Of a stretch of DNA of 64,000 nt, positions 16,888 through 25,924 are shown in pieces. The DNA comes from Desulfitobacterium_A nosdiversum. Its GTDB lineage: Bacteria; Bacillota; Desulfitobacteriia; Desulfitobacteriales; Desulfitobacteriaceae. The DNA is taken from positions 806,001 to 870,000 of the forward strand of contig NZ_CP172056.1 in assembly GCF_049860565.1 (NCBI RefSeq), in the 5' to 3' direction. Under the pieces are notes generated by a model that saw only the letters and a program-made list of their open reading frames with translations, was not told the DNA's origin and searched no databases. Position 1 is the first letter of the stretch. Each line of letters opens with the position of its first letter. The translations under genes and the position numbers were made by a program.

Positions 16888-16981
16888 GTTTTTTGCTTTG
16901 GCGTTTTTAGTAAAAGAATAGACATTCTTGTGTTATTAGAACATAATAACGCAGAATATGCTTGAGAAAGGATAGGGGAAT

Positions 16982-18574
16982 ATGACGAAGTTTATTTTTG
17001 TTACTGGTGGAGTTGTATCTTCTTTAGGAAAGGGGATTACAGCAGCTTCGCTCGGGTGTCTGTTAAAAAATAGAGGATTAAATGTTGCCATTCAAAAGTT
17101 TGATCCCTATATTAATATTGACCCCGGTACAATGAGCCCTTATCAACATGGTGAGGTATTTGTAACGGATGATGGAGCGGAGACAGACTTGGATCTCGGG
17201 CATTATGAGCGTTTTATTGATGTTCCGGTTTCTAAAAGCAGCAATGTTACAACAGGGAAAATCTATTGGTCTGTTATTAACAAAGAACGTAAAGGGGATT
17301 ATCTTGGGGGAACTGTCCAGGTGATTCCGCATATTACCAATGAGATTAAGGAACGGATTTATCGGGTTGCCCGGGAATCTCACCCTGATGTAGTGATTAC
17401 CGAGATTGGCGGAACAGTAGGAGATATTGAATCCTTGCCCTTCCTTGAAGCGATTCGGCAAATGCGCGGAGATATTGGCCGTGAGAATGTGCTCTATCTT
17501 CATGTGACCTTGGTTCCCTATCTTGCAGCGTCAGGTGAGCTGAAGACAAAGCCGACTCAACACTCTGTAAAAGAGCTGCGCGGAATTGGGATTCAGCCGA
17601 ATATTTTGGTTTGCCGTGCTGAACATGAAATTTCTGAAGATATGAAAGAAAAATTAGCTTTGCTTTGCGATATTGATCGGGAAGCAATCGTTCAAACGGT
17701 GGATGCCCCAACGATTTATGAGGTGCCTCTGATACTTCAGGAAGAAGGTTTGGACGATATTGTCCTTCGGCATTTTGGACTTGAAGCTCCTCGTGCAGAT
17801 ATGAACGAGTGGAAAGCCATGGTTGAGCGTATTAAATCGCCAACCCGTGAAGTAGAAATTGCGATCGTTGGAAAATATGTTGAACTGCCTGATGCCTATC
17901 TGAGTGTAGCAGAAGCCATTCGCCATGCGGCAACAGAGCATTCAGCTAAGGCTAAGATCAAGTGGGTTAATTCCGAGGAGATTGAAGAAAAATCAGCGGA
18001 AGAGCTTCTCCAAGGGGTAAAAGGAATCCTTGTTCCCGGGGGGTTTGGAAATCGCGGAATTGAAGGTAAGATTGAGGCCATTCGTTATGCCCGTGAAAAT
18101 AAAGTTCCTTTCTTAGGAATTTGCTTGGGAATGCAATGTGCGATTATAGAATTTGCGCGGAATGTCTGTAATATGGAAGGCGCAAACAGTACGGAATTTA
18201 ATGAGGATACGGATTATCCTGTTATTGATATCCTGCCTGAACAAAAGGATATTGAAGATAAAGGCGGCACAATGCGCCTTGGAATTTCTCCTGTAAAACT
18301 AGAAGAAGACAGTAAGGTTTACGCTTCTTATCAGGAGAAAGTGATTTACGAACGTCATCGTCATCGTTATGAAATGAATAACCAGTATCGTAAAGAGTTG
18401 GAAGATGCAGGACTGAAGTTTTCAGGGACATCACCGGATGGACGTTTAGTTGAAGTCACAGAATATCAGGATCACCCTTGGTTTGTTGCCTCACAATATC
18501 ATCCGGAATTCAAGTCCCGACCTAATCGTCCGCATCCACTTTTCAGAGACTTCGTCAACGCAGCTCTGAAATAA
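16982..18574 (+). CDS. pyrG: CTP synthase
   Basis: Makes CTP from UTP, ATP and glutamine. The N-terminal amidoligase domain (residues 1-265) opens with KFIFVTGGVVSSLGKGITAA, which holds the ATP loop. The C-terminal class I glutaminase has the nucleophile cysteine in FLGICLGMQCAIIEFARN (near residue 380) and the His-Glu pair in SQYHPEFKSRP. Its 530 residues are normal. The promoter-plus-terminator leader upstream suggests attenuation like that known for pyrG of Gram-positive bacteria. A hairpin follows the stop. Confidence 0.97.
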   Translation: MTKFIFVTGGVVSSLGKGITAASLGCLLKNRGLNVAIQKFDPYINIDPGTMSPYQHGEVFVTDDGAETDLDLGHYERFIDVPVSKSSNVTTGKIYWSVINKERKGDYLGGTVQVIPHITNEIKERIYRVARESHPDVVITEIGGTVGDIESLPFLEAIRQMRGDIGRENVLYLHVTLVPYLAASGELKTKPTQHSVKELRGIGIQPNILVCRAEHEISEDMKEKLALLCDIDREAIVQTVDAPTIYEVPLILQEEGLDDIVLRHFGLEAPRADMNEWKAMVERIKSPTREVEIAIVGKYVELPDAYLSVAEAIRHAATEHSAKAKIKWVNSEEIEEKSAEELLQGVKGILVPGGFGNRGIEGKIEAIRYARENKVPFLGICLGMQCAIIEFARNVCNMEGANSTEFNEDTDYPVIDILPEQKDIEDKGGTMRLGISPVKLEEDSKVYASYQEKVIYERHRHRYEMNNQYRKELEDAGLKFSGTSPDGRLVEVTEYQDHPWFVASQYHPEFKSRPNRPHPLFRDFVNAALK

Positions 18575-18593
18575 GAATTAATAACAATGAAAA

Positions 18594-18630
18594 TTTCCAT
18601 GGCCTGTTAGAGAGCCATGGAATCCTTTTA
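18594..18630 (+). terminator. Terminator of pyrG
   Basis: The stem TTCCATGGC with GCCATGGAA, with a 10-nt loop, is followed by TCCTTTTAATT. Confidence 0.85.
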
Positions 18631-18720
18631 ATTAGCGTGAGTTTGTGAATCTTCATAAACGGCAAAGCTTTATCTTAGATGATAATTTTTTGATATAGAT
18701 TAGACTGGGAGGCTAAACGA

Positions 18721-19818
18721 ATGCCCTATACTGCACGATGGATTGATGAAAGTGAAAAATCACGTTTTAATGAATTTTTGGCTCGCCATCCCAAAGGCCA
18801 TGTTTTACAAACCTGGGAATGGGGAGAGCTTAAAAGCCGGACAGGCTGGCATCCTTGGCGCTTAATTTTGGAGGAAAACGGAGAAATTGTAGCTGCAATT
18901 TCAATCTTGGAACGAAAGCTTCCTGTTGTAGGGTTTCCTATCTTTTATGCGTCACGAGGTCCGGTCGTTGCATGGCAAGATGAAAAACTTTTTGATGCTT
19001 TATTAGCTGAAGTTAAGGTTTTAGCTAAGAAGCGCGGAGCAATTTTCTTAAAAGTTGATCCTGATGTTCCTTCATCGGAGCGACAGCTCGAAAATTATTT
19101 GCGCGCGCGAGGTTTCCGGTCCGCTGAAAGCGGCAAAGGATTCGAAGGGGTTCAGCCCAAATATGTTTTCCGGTTGGACATCTCCCCAGACGAAGAGACA
19201 CTGCTCAAGCAAATGCATCAGAAAACACGCTATAATGTAAAATTGGCTCAGAAAAAAGGGGTCACCATACGAATGGGAAGTAAGGAAGATCTTCCTGAAT
19301 TTTACCGTGTTCTTAAGGAAACGACAGAGCGTGACCGTTTCCTGGTACGTTCCTACTCCTATTTTGAAGATATGTATGATCTGCTTCATCCAGCCGGTCT
19401 TGCTGAACTTTTTCTGGCAGAGTATGAGGGCGAGATTATTTCGGGGACACTTGCTCTCATTATTGGCGAGAAGGCTTGGTACTTGTATGGTGCTTCATCC
19501 AATGAGCACAGAAATGTAATGCCTAACTATTTGATTCAATGGGAAATGATTCGTTGGGCTAAGTCCAAAGGGTGTACAATGTACGATTTCCGCGGGGTAC
19601 CAGGGCATTTAACAGAAGATAATCCTTTATATGGACTTTATCGTTTTAAAAAAGGTTTTAATGGAGAGTACACCGAGTTTGTGGGCGAGTGGGACTTAGT
19701 TTATCGACCTTTTATTTATTTTATGTGGACGCATTTTGAACCCATTTATTCAGATGTCGTAAAAGGAATTCTCGGTAAAATTCGGCGGGCTGGGAAAGGT
19801 CATTCCCATCATAAATAA
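18721..19818 (+). CDS. FemA/FemB/FemX-like peptidoglycan bridge aminoacyltransferase
   Basis: A 365-residue protein of the FemABX family, which carries two GNAT-like domains and transfers amino acids from aminoacyl-tRNA to the lysine or DAP side chain of lipid II. Family-type stretches are VLQTWEWGELKSRTGWHPWR, FYASRGPVV, the long helix region MHQKTRYNVKLAQKKGVTIR, AWYLYGASSNEHRNVMPNYL and MYDFRGVPG. It sits between pyrG and an Alr-like gene, where Bacillus has no such gene. The substrate cannot be told from sequence; organisms with direct DAP cross-links often still carry such genes. Confidence 0.88.
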   Translation: MPYTARWIDESEKSRFNEFLARHPKGHVLQTWEWGELKSRTGWHPWRLILEENGEIVAAISILERKLPVVGFPIFYASRGPVVAWQDEKLFDALLAEVKVLAKKRGAIFLKVDPDVPSSERQLENYLRARGFRSAESGKGFEGVQPKYVFRLDISPDEETLLKQMHQKTRYNVKLAQKKGVTIRMGSKEDLPEFYRVLKETTERDRFLVRSYSYFEDMYDLLHPAGLAELFLAEYEGEIISGTLALIIGEKAWYLYGASSNEHRNVMPNYLIQWEMIRWAKSKGCTMYDFRGVPGHLTEDNPLYGLYRFKKGFNGEYTEFVGEWDLVYRPFIYFMWTHFEPIYSDVVKGILGKIRRAGKGHSHHK

Positions 19819-19842
19819 TGAACATGAGGAAGGTGCAAAGGA

Positions 19843-21054
19843 TTGAGCGAAACCTGGATTGAAGTCAATCTCGATGCAGTACTCAATAATTATCAGGAAA
19901 TTATAGGGCATCTTCAACCTCAAAGCCGATTGATGGCCGTCGTAAAGGCGGATGCGTATGGAATGGGCGCGGTACAGGTAGCTCATGTTCTTCAAGAGGC
20001 AGGTTGTGAAGCCTTTGCTGTAACAACCGTTTCAGAAGGAATTATTTTACGCGAACATGGTATTGATGCGTTAATACTTGTGCTTAGTCCTGTCCTTAAG
20101 GAGGAAGTCGAGGAAGCGCTTCAAGCCAATCTCCAATTAACCCTGTCCAGCTTTGGGCAAATTCAGAGTCTGGAGGAGTTCGCTGCTGACCTTGGTAAAA
20201 CGGCACAAGTCCATATTAAACTAGAAACAGGTATGGGGCGAACCGGTTTCTTTTATGAAGACTTGGAGGATTTAGCGCAAGCCCTTGCGGCAAATCCGCA
20301 TATTAAAGCAGTCGGTGTCTTTACGCATTTAGCACGAGCAGCACAGAGAGATCGCACCTATACACAGGAACAGTATAATCATTTTCAGAAAGGTGTAAAA
20401 AGGCTTGAAGAGCTGGGGGTAAACAGTATGTTAAAACATATCTGCAATAGCGCGGCTTTTCTGGATTTTCCTGAGTGGCATCTGGATTTTGTTCGTGTGG
20501 GGACTCTTTTAATCGGGCATTTTCCTGCTCCCAGCTTTGCGGGAAAACTCAAATTGAAGGATCCCTGGGTCGCGAAAACAAGAATTATACACATGCGCAA
20601 TGTACCGAAAGGAACGTACGTTGGTTATCAAAGTACTTATCGAACAAAAAAGGAAACCCAACTCGCCGTCATACCTGTAGGTTATGCGGATGGATTTGGA
20701 GTAGTCCCTCATTTTGTACCACAGGGTTTTTGGGATTTTATTAAGATTGTTATTAAAAATATGCTTGCTCTTTTTGGGGTTTATTTAGGGGGAGAAACGG
20801 TTAACTTAAGAGGTCATGTCGTTCCCGTAGCGGGAAAGATAGGAATGCAATTGACCGTATTGGATGTGGGTAATTTCTCTTGCCAGGTTGGCGATGAGGT
20901 TGTTATTCCGCTGAGAAGAACTTTAGCAAACCCTCGAATTGATCGGATTTACTGTAAAGATAAAACATTCTTTGTAAAACGAGGAATAAAAGAAGGATTT
21001 TTATCCCTTAATACAGAATATCAACCAGGATATGGAGAAATTAACACCAAGTGA
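19843..21054 (+). CDS. alr: Alanine racemase-like PLP enzyme, divergent
   Basis: Fold-III PLP enzyme related to alanine racemase, which makes D-alanine for peptidoglycan. The PLP lysine is Lys35 in RLMAVVKADAYG, the arginine that tunes the cofactor is in ETGMGRTGF, and the second catalytic base region is IPVGYADGFG. Two features are unusual: an insertion of about 20-25 residues after that motif (FVPQGFWDFIKIVIKNM), and KIGMQLTVLD where racemases usually have RxSMDQ. Length is 403, slightly long. The start is a TTG after GAGGAAGGTG. It is 24 bp after the FemAB-like gene and nearly touches spo0F, so the three probably form an operon. Confidence 0.82.
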   Translation: MSETWIEVNLDAVLNNYQEIIGHLQPQSRLMAVVKADAYGMGAVQVAHVLQEAGCEAFAVTTVSEGIILREHGIDALILVLSPVLKEEVEEALQANLQLTLSSFGQIQSLEEFAADLGKTAQVHIKLETGMGRTGFFYEDLEDLAQALAANPHIKAVGVFTHLARAAQRDRTYTQEQYNHFQKGVKRLEELGVNSMLKHICNSAAFLDFPEWHLDFVRVGTLLIGHFPAPSFAGKLKLKDPWVAKTRIIHMRNVPKGTYVGYQSTYRTKKETQLAVIPVGYADGFGVVPHFVPQGFWDFIKIVIKNMLALFGVYLGGETVNLRGHVVPVAGKIGMQLTVLDVGNFSCQVGDEVVIPLRRTLANPRIDRIYCKDKTFFVKRGIKEGFLSLNTEYQPGYGEINTK

Positions 21055-21065
21055 GAGGTGAGAAG

Positions 21066-21458
21066 ATGTCTAAGGTTCTGGTTGTTGATGACCAACTCGG
21101 GGTAAGGCGATTGTTATATGAAACCTTCCGAGAAGATCAACATGAAGTAGAAATGGCGGGTAATGGAAAAGAAGCACTTCAAATTTTAGAGGATTTTAGT
21201 CCTGATCTCATTTTGATGGATATGAAGATGCCGGGTATGAATGGAATTGATACCCTAAGACAAATTCGATCATTTAACAAAGAGGTTGGGGTTATCATGA
21301 TGACCGCCTATGGAGATGCTCAAAATATGGAGCAGGCCCGGGATTTAGGGGTTCTATATTATATGAGCAAGCCCTTTGATCTGTTTGAAATGAGAGACCG
21401 CGTTCGAGAGATTCTAGAAGGTAACATGCGGACAAGTTCAGACGTGAGCAACCTATAG
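21066..21458 (+). CDS. spo0F: Sporulation phosphorelay response regulator Spo0F
   Basis: A 130-residue single-domain receiver that passes phosphate from sensor kinases to Spo0B. Residues fit the family: DDQ at 8-10, phospho-acceptor Asp52 in LILMDMKMPGMNG, Thr80 in VIMMTAYGD, and Lys102 in YMSKPFD. The DDQxGVR start is Spo0F-like, and location next to fba and tal matches Bacillus. I chose the ATG at 21066 after GAGAGGTGAG; an in-frame GTG at 21051 lies in that region. A generic CheY-like regulator is the alternative. Confidence 0.88.
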   Translation: MSKVLVVDDQLGVRRLLYETFREDQHEVEMAGNGKEALQILEDFSPDLILMDMKMPGMNGIDTLRQIRSFNKEVGVIMMTAYGDAQNMEQARDLGVLYYMSKPFDLFEMRDRVREILEGNMRTSSDVSNL

Positions 21459-21507
21459 CTAAGAAGAAAAATTTTTTCATTTTTTATTTATTTAAGGGTA
21501 AGCTTTA

Positions 21508-21540
21508 AGGAGACTTTCTTTTTGGGAAGTCTCTTTCTCT
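21508..21540 (+). terminator. Terminator after spo0F
   Basis: GAGACTT pairs with AAGTCTC around an 8- to 10-nt loop and is followed by TTTCTCTATAATTTTT. Confidence 0.8.
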
Positions 21541-21629
21541 ATAATTTTTCACCATTTTTTTTGGCTGTATGGATGCAGGAAAACTCTGAGATTTGCCGAA
21601 GTATAGTTCAGTAGAAAGAGGTGGGAATT

Positions 21630-22304
21630 ATGATACTGACGACAAATACGTCAGTGGCCATCCAATGCCCAAAATGTGGTGAACTCGAATTTAACGCTCT
21701 TTCTCTTTTTGCTTTTGCAGGGAAAGGGCGAGAGAATTTTTATTGTCAATGCGGTGAGCCTCTATTATCCGTTGTAAGCCGTGATCATCATCATTTTAAT
21801 TTATCTTTTCACTGCGCATTTTGCGGTGAGGTTCACTATTTACGCTTAAAACGGAGTGCGATTTGGGGCAAGGCGGTTTTGCCTTTGGTATGTCCGGAGG
21901 TTGAAGCTTCAACGGGTTTTATTGGCCCTAAACAAAAGGTAACCCAAGCCTGTCATGAACGGGAAAAATCGATAAGCGAATTGGCTGCGGAACTGGGCTA
22001 TGAAGAAGAATTCGAAAATCCGGAAGTGATGTTAAAACTTTTGGATCATCTTCATTATTTGGCTAAAAACGGTGCTTTAAGCTGTGGCTGCGGAAACCGG
22101 CATTTGTCCTTTGAATTATTGCCTGATCGAGTTGAGCTGTATTGTGAAGACTGTGAGGCAGTGGGTGTAATCTATGGCGACAGCTCAGAAAATATTCGTC
22201 TGTTTGAAGGAATGAAATCCTTAAAACTTGAGGAAAATAAAACGTTGTTAATTAATCGCCACCAGCGGGCAAATCAACTCGCCAAGGCGAATGAGGAGGA
22301 ATAA
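21630..22304 (+). CDS. Uncharacterised multi-zinc-ribbon protein
   Basis: A 224-residue cytoplasmic protein with several Cys pairs: CPKCGEL near residue 14, CQCGEP near 43, CAFCGEVHY near 66, CGCGNRHL near 158 and CEDCEAVG near 180. These look like two or three zinc ribbons separated by helical linkers. No enzyme motif is visible. The ATG at 21630 follows GAGGTGGGAATT; a GTG at 21621 is part of the ribosome binding site. It lies 3 bp before fba, so it is probably co-transcribed with fba-tal, in the place between spo0F and fba. I do not recognise a named family. Confidence 0.75.
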   Translation: MILTTNTSVAIQCPKCGELEFNALSLFAFAGKGRENFYCQCGEPLLSVVSRDHHHFNLSFHCAFCGEVHYLRLKRSAIWGKAVLPLVCPEVEASTGFIGPKQKVTQACHEREKSISELAAELGYEEEFENPEVMLKLLDHLHYLAKNGALSCGCGNRHLSFELLPDRVELYCEDCEAVGVIYGDSSENIRLFEGMKSLKLEENKTLLINRHQRANQLAKANEEE

Positions 22305-22307
22305 ATC

Positions 22308-23162
22308 ATGAGTTTAGTTCCTGTTGCAGAGCTTCTTAAAAAGGCCCAGGAAGGGCATTATGCTGTCGGAGCATTTAACTGTAATAATATGGAGATCGTT
22401 CAGGCTATTGTCGCTGCTGCTGAAGCGGAAAAGGCACCTGTTATTATTCAGGCCAGCCAAGGAGCCATTAAATATGCCGGAATTGAATATATAGCGACAC
22501 TTACACGATTAGCAGCTGAAAAAGCGAGTATTCCAGTGGCTTTACACTTGGATCATGGAACGAGTTTTACTCAAGTAGTGCAATGTATCCGTAACGGTTT
22601 TAGCTCGGTTATGATCGATGGATCTAAACTTCCTCTTGAAGAGAATATCGCATTAACAAATAAAGTTATTGAAGTCGCTCATCCCTTAGGAATTTCCGTT
22701 GAAGCGGAACTGGGCAAAATTGGGGGAACTGAGGATGATATTTCGATCAGTGAACGTGAAGCCTTGTTTACCGATCCTGCCGAGGCAGAACGCTTTGTTA
22801 AAGAAGCTCCCGCAGATGCCTTAGCAATTGCCATTGGCACAGCCCACGGACAATATAAAGGGGTTCCAAAGCTTGATTTCGAGCGTTTAAAAGAAATTAG
22901 GAAACGGGTAAACACCCCTATCGTTCTTCATGGTTCTTCCGGCGTTCCTGAGGATGCGATCCGTGAAGCAGTTTCTTTGGGTGTGTGTAAAGTAAATATT
23001 GATACGAATATTCGTGAAGCATTTGTGGCCGCCGCACGTCTAGTTCTTGAACAAAACCCGAAAGAAATTGATCCTCGCAAAGTGCTTGGCCCAGCTCGGG
23101 AGGCAGCAACGGCAATCATTCGCGAGAAGATTCGAATTTTTGGCAGCAACGCTAAGGCTTAA
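22308..23162 (+). CDS. fba: Fructose-1,6-bisphosphate aldolase, class II
   Basis: Zinc-dependent aldolase of glycolysis and gluconeogenesis that interconverts fructose 1,6-bisphosphate with DHAP and glyceraldehyde 3-phosphate. Metal and catalytic residues are visible in VALHLDHGTSF (about residue 80), EAELGKIGGTEDD, IAIGTAHGQYKG and IVLHGSSGVPED. Its 284 residues are the standard FbaA length. It lies in the conserved spo0F-fba-tal order and precedes tal by 14 bp. Confidence 0.97.
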   Translation: MSLVPVAELLKKAQEGHYAVGAFNCNNMEIVQAIVAAAEAEKAPVIIQASQGAIKYAGIEYIATLTRLAAEKASIPVALHLDHGTSFTQVVQCIRNGFSSVMIDGSKLPLEENIALTNKVIEVAHPLGISVEAELGKIGGTEDDISISEREALFTDPAEAERFVKEAPADALAIAIGTAHGQYKGVPKLDFERLKEIRKRVNTPIVLHGSSGVPEDAIREAVSLGVCKVNIDTNIREAFVAAARLVLEQNPKEIDPRKVLGPAREAATAIIREKIRIFGSNAKA

Positions 23163-23176
23163 TAGGAGGAGCAGGT

Positions 23177-23818
23177 ATGCAATTTTTTTTGGATTCGGCG
23201 AATATGGATGAGATTAATCAAGCCTGGAATATGGGCGTTATTGCTGGAGTAACCACCAACCCAAGTTTAGTTGCCAAAGAGGGAAAGGATTTCCATACGC
23301 TTCTGAAAGAACTGGTACAAGTCGTTGATGGACCGATAAGCGCAGAGGTTATTGCTCTGGATACGGAGGGAATGCTCAAAGAAGCGCGGGAACTTGCAGG
23401 GATGCATAAAAATATCGTAGTAAAGATTCCGATGACTGAGGAAGGTCTTAAAGCTGTTAAAGTTTTAAGCCAAGAAGGAATTAACACGAATGTTACCCTG
23501 ATTTTTAATGCGGTTCAGGCGCTGCTCGCTGCTCGGGCAGGTGCAACCTATGTCAGTCCGTTCTTGGGACGCTTAGATGATATTGGTGAGAATGGTCTTA
23601 ACCTCGTGGAAGAAATATGCGATATCTTCAGCATTCATGCGATCGACACGAAGGTGATTGCTGCAAGTATTCGGAATCCCGTTCATGTTACTGAATCAGC
23701 AAAGTTAGGCGCAGATTTTGCAACTGTTCCCTTTAAGGTATTGCGGCAGCTCTTTAAGCATCCCTTAACGGATGCAGGTATTGAACGGTTTTTAGAAGAC
23801 TGGAAAAAGCTCGGATAG
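23177..23818 (+). CDS. tal: Transaldolase (short TalC/fructose-6-phosphate aldolase type)
   Basis: A 213-residue TIM-barrel enzyme of the non-oxidative pentose phosphate pathway. The short type forms a Schiff base on the lysine in NIVVKIPMTEEGLKA (near residue 84). Other blocks are FFLDSANMDEINQA, GVTTNPSLVAKEG and ATYVSPFLGRLDDIGENG. Related sequences include fructose-6-phosphate aldolase, so the exact reaction is not settled by sequence. AGGAGGAGCAGGT precedes the ATG. A terminator follows. Confidence 0.94.
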   Translation: MQFFLDSANMDEINQAWNMGVIAGVTTNPSLVAKEGKDFHTLLKELVQVVDGPISAEVIALDTEGMLKEARELAGMHKNIVVKIPMTEEGLKAVKVLSQEGINTNVTLIFNAVQALLAARAGATYVSPFLGRLDDIGENGLNLVEEICDIFSIHAIDTKVIAASIRNPVHVTESAKLGADFATVPFKVLRQLFKHPLTDAGIERFLEDWKKLG

Positions 23819-23832
23819 ATTTTAAAAGCTTG

Positions 23833-23858
23833 AAGGTTCCTTGAGAAGGAGCCTTTTA
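23833..23858 (+). terminator. Terminator of fba-tal
   Basis: AAGGTTCCTT pairs with AAGGAGCCTT around a 3-nt loop, with one G-U pair, and is followed by TTATTATT. Confidence 0.85.
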
Positions 23859-23985
23859 TTATTGTTTGCCTTGAAACTAGGGAAAGAGTATGGCACAATA
23901 AGAGTAAATTGAATAATTGTGATGAACAAATAGTTGTTTAGTTGCAAAATTTTTGCGTATGATTTGAAAGTGAGGGGTCGTCTCG

Positions 23986-24978
23986 ATGGAAAGAGAACTG
24001 ACGATGGAATTTGCTCGCGTTACAGAAGCAGCTGCTTTAGCGTCCGCACGATGGGTTGGCCGCGGGAATAAGGAGGCTGCAGATGACGCAGCAGTTGAGG
24101 CCATGCGTTCTGTTTTCGATACCATTCATATGAGTGGTACTGTAGTTATCGGAGAAGGGGAAATGGATGAAGCTCCTATGCTCTATATTGGAGAGCGTTT
24201 AGGTACGGGTGATGCACCTGAACTTGATGTGGCAGTGGATCCGCTCGAGGGAACAAATATTGTTGCCAAAGGGTTAGCTGGTGCTATTGCTGTAGTGGCT
24301 ATTGGCAAAAAAGGTTGCTTACTGCATGCCCCGGATATGTATATGGACAAGATTGCTACCGGCCCGGCCGGTAAAGGAAAAATCCATCTTGATGCCCCTG
24401 TTCATGAGAACTTAGCAATTTTGTCAGAGGGCTTGGGGAAGAGTATTGATGATTTAACCGTTGTTATTTTAGACCGTCCCCGTCATCATAAATTGATTCA
24501 AGAGGCGCGGGATGCAGGCGCCAGAATACGTCTTATCTCTGACGGCGATGTTTCTCCGGCTGTAGCATGTGCAGTTGAAGGAAGCGGTGTCGATATTATG
24601 ATGGGTGTTGGCGGTGCTCCGGAAGGAGTTTTGGCCGCAGCAGCACTCCGTTGTTTAGGCGGAGAAATGCAAGGACGCCTTTGGCCGGAAAACGATGCCG
24701 ATATCGCCCGAGCTCAAGCTTTAGGGATTTCAGATGTAAACAAACTCCTGACATTGGACGATTTAGTAAAATCGGATGAAGTTTTCTTTGCAGCCACAGG
24801 GATTACCGAAGGATCGCTCCTTCGCGGTGTTAATTTTACGGCACAAGGCGCATTAACCCACACTGTTGTTATGCGGGGCGAAACAGGAACAGTTCGCTTC
24901 ATTGAAGCGCGGCATCGATTTGATAAGAAACCCCTTTATGCCATGAAGGGTGTTATGAATACATGTGCTCGAGGATAA
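23986..24978 (+). CDS. glpX: Fructose-1,6-bisphosphatase, class II
   Basis: Gluconeogenic phosphatase that converts fructose 1,6-bisphosphate to fructose 6-phosphate. Metal and substrate motifs are GEGEMDEAPML (near residue 58), DVAVDPLEGTN (near 84) and GVGGAPEGVLAAAALRCLGG (near 208). The 330-residue length is typical. The ATG follows GTGAGGGGTCGTCTCG. Position after fba-tal matches the Bacillus glpX locus. Confidence 0.96.
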   Translation: MERELTMEFARVTEAAALASARWVGRGNKEAADDAAVEAMRSVFDTIHMSGTVVIGEGEMDEAPMLYIGERLGTGDAPELDVAVDPLEGTNIVAKGLAGAIAVVAIGKKGCLLHAPDMYMDKIATGPAGKGKIHLDAPVHENLAILSEGLGKSIDDLTVVILDRPRHHKLIQEARDAGARIRLISDGDVSPAVACAVEGSGVDIMMGVGGAPEGVLAAAALRCLGGEMQGRLWPENDADIARAQALGISDVNKLLTLDDLVKSDEVFFAATGITEGSLLRGVNFTAQGALTHTVVMRGETGTVRFIEARHRFDKKPLYAMKGVMNTCARG

Positions 24979-25081
24979 ACTTCCTTTATAAGTGAAAAAT
25001 TTGTTATAGTATTTAATCTTCGAAAACTGGAAAGAATAGAGGAAAATGTTAAATCTTTCAGTTTCGAGGTGGTTAAGTAGA

Positions 25082-25780
25082 ATGACTGTTCAAGGTGAGG
25101 GGCGAAAGCGGCACGTCCGTTTTATGAAAGGGTGTGCCGCTTTTCTCATGGCCTCTTTTGTTCTGATATGTAATGTTATTCCGGCGTACTCAAGCGGTAT
25201 AAAAACAATCTCCTGTTTTTCAGTTGTTACTGTGGAGTCTGGTCAGGATTTGAATGCTTTGGCCAAAAGATATGGAACAACACCGGAGCAGATTATGAAG
25301 GATAATCCCAAATTAAATTCTCTTAAACCCGGTATGACTTTAACGATCAGAGAAAATACAAAAGCTGAAGATGTATCGCGTGGATCCACGGTTTCCTGGC
25401 ATTGGCCGGTCTTGGGCCCGTTGAGTTCGGATTATGGCTGGCGGGGGTATAAAGAGTTTCACCATGGAATTGATATTGCGGTCGCGACGGGGACACCGGT
25501 GAGTGCCGCCCGCGCCGGTCGGGTTCTCAAAGCCGGCCGTTTGGGAGTATATGGTTTGGCAATTTTACTGGATCATGGAAATGGAATTCAAACCCTATAT
25601 GCTCATAATAGTCAATTGCTCGTTAAGGCAGGTGAGCAGGTTGAGATCGGTGAACGGATCGCAATTTCCGGAAATACGGGAAATACAACGGGTCCTCACC
25701 TGCATTTTGAAATTCGGCAAAATGGAAAAACAGTCGATCCCGCAGATTTTTTACCTCAATATTCTATAGCAAAGCAGTGA
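25082..25780 (+). CDS. Secreted LysM-M23 peptidase
   Basis: A 232-residue exported cell-wall protein. It has an N-terminal signal segment (GCAAFLMASFVLICNVIPAYSSG), a LysM domain (VESGQDLNALAKRYGTTPEQ to PGMTLTI) and a LytM/M23 endopeptidase domain. Zinc ligands appear as HHGIDIA (His and Asp) and GPHLHFEIR (HxH), so it should be active. I chose the ATG at 25082, which follows GAGGTGGTTAAG at 7-nt spacing, over one at 25046. It lies between glpX and rpmE. Confidence 0.88.
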   Translation: MTVQGEGRKRHVRFMKGCAAFLMASFVLICNVIPAYSSGIKTISCFSVVTVESGQDLNALAKRYGTTPEQIMKDNPKLNSLKPGMTLTIRENTKAEDVSRGSTVSWHWPVLGPLSSDYGWRGYKEFHHGIDIAVATGTPVSAARAGRVLKAGRLGVYGLAILLDHGNGIQTLYAHNSQLLVKAGEQVEIGERIAISGNTGNTTGPHLHFEIRQNGKTVDPADFLPQYSIAKQ

Positions 25781-25799
25781 GAAATAACGAATTGTTATC

Positions 25800-25829
25800 T
25801 TGACCGTTTTGGTTTCTTTGTGCTATAAT
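25800..25829 (+). promoter_or_regulatory. Promoter upstream of rpmE
   Basis: TTGACC at 25800-25805 and TATAAT at 25824-25829 are separated by 18 bp. It starts about 95 bp before rpmE. Confidence 0.7.
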
Positions 25830-25924
25830 TTTAAAAGTTGACTGGTTTTCAGTACGGAGATTCTTAGGCTCGTCAGAGCTGATGACATATCCGTTGAATA
25901 TTCGGAAGGAAAGAAGGTGACGAT

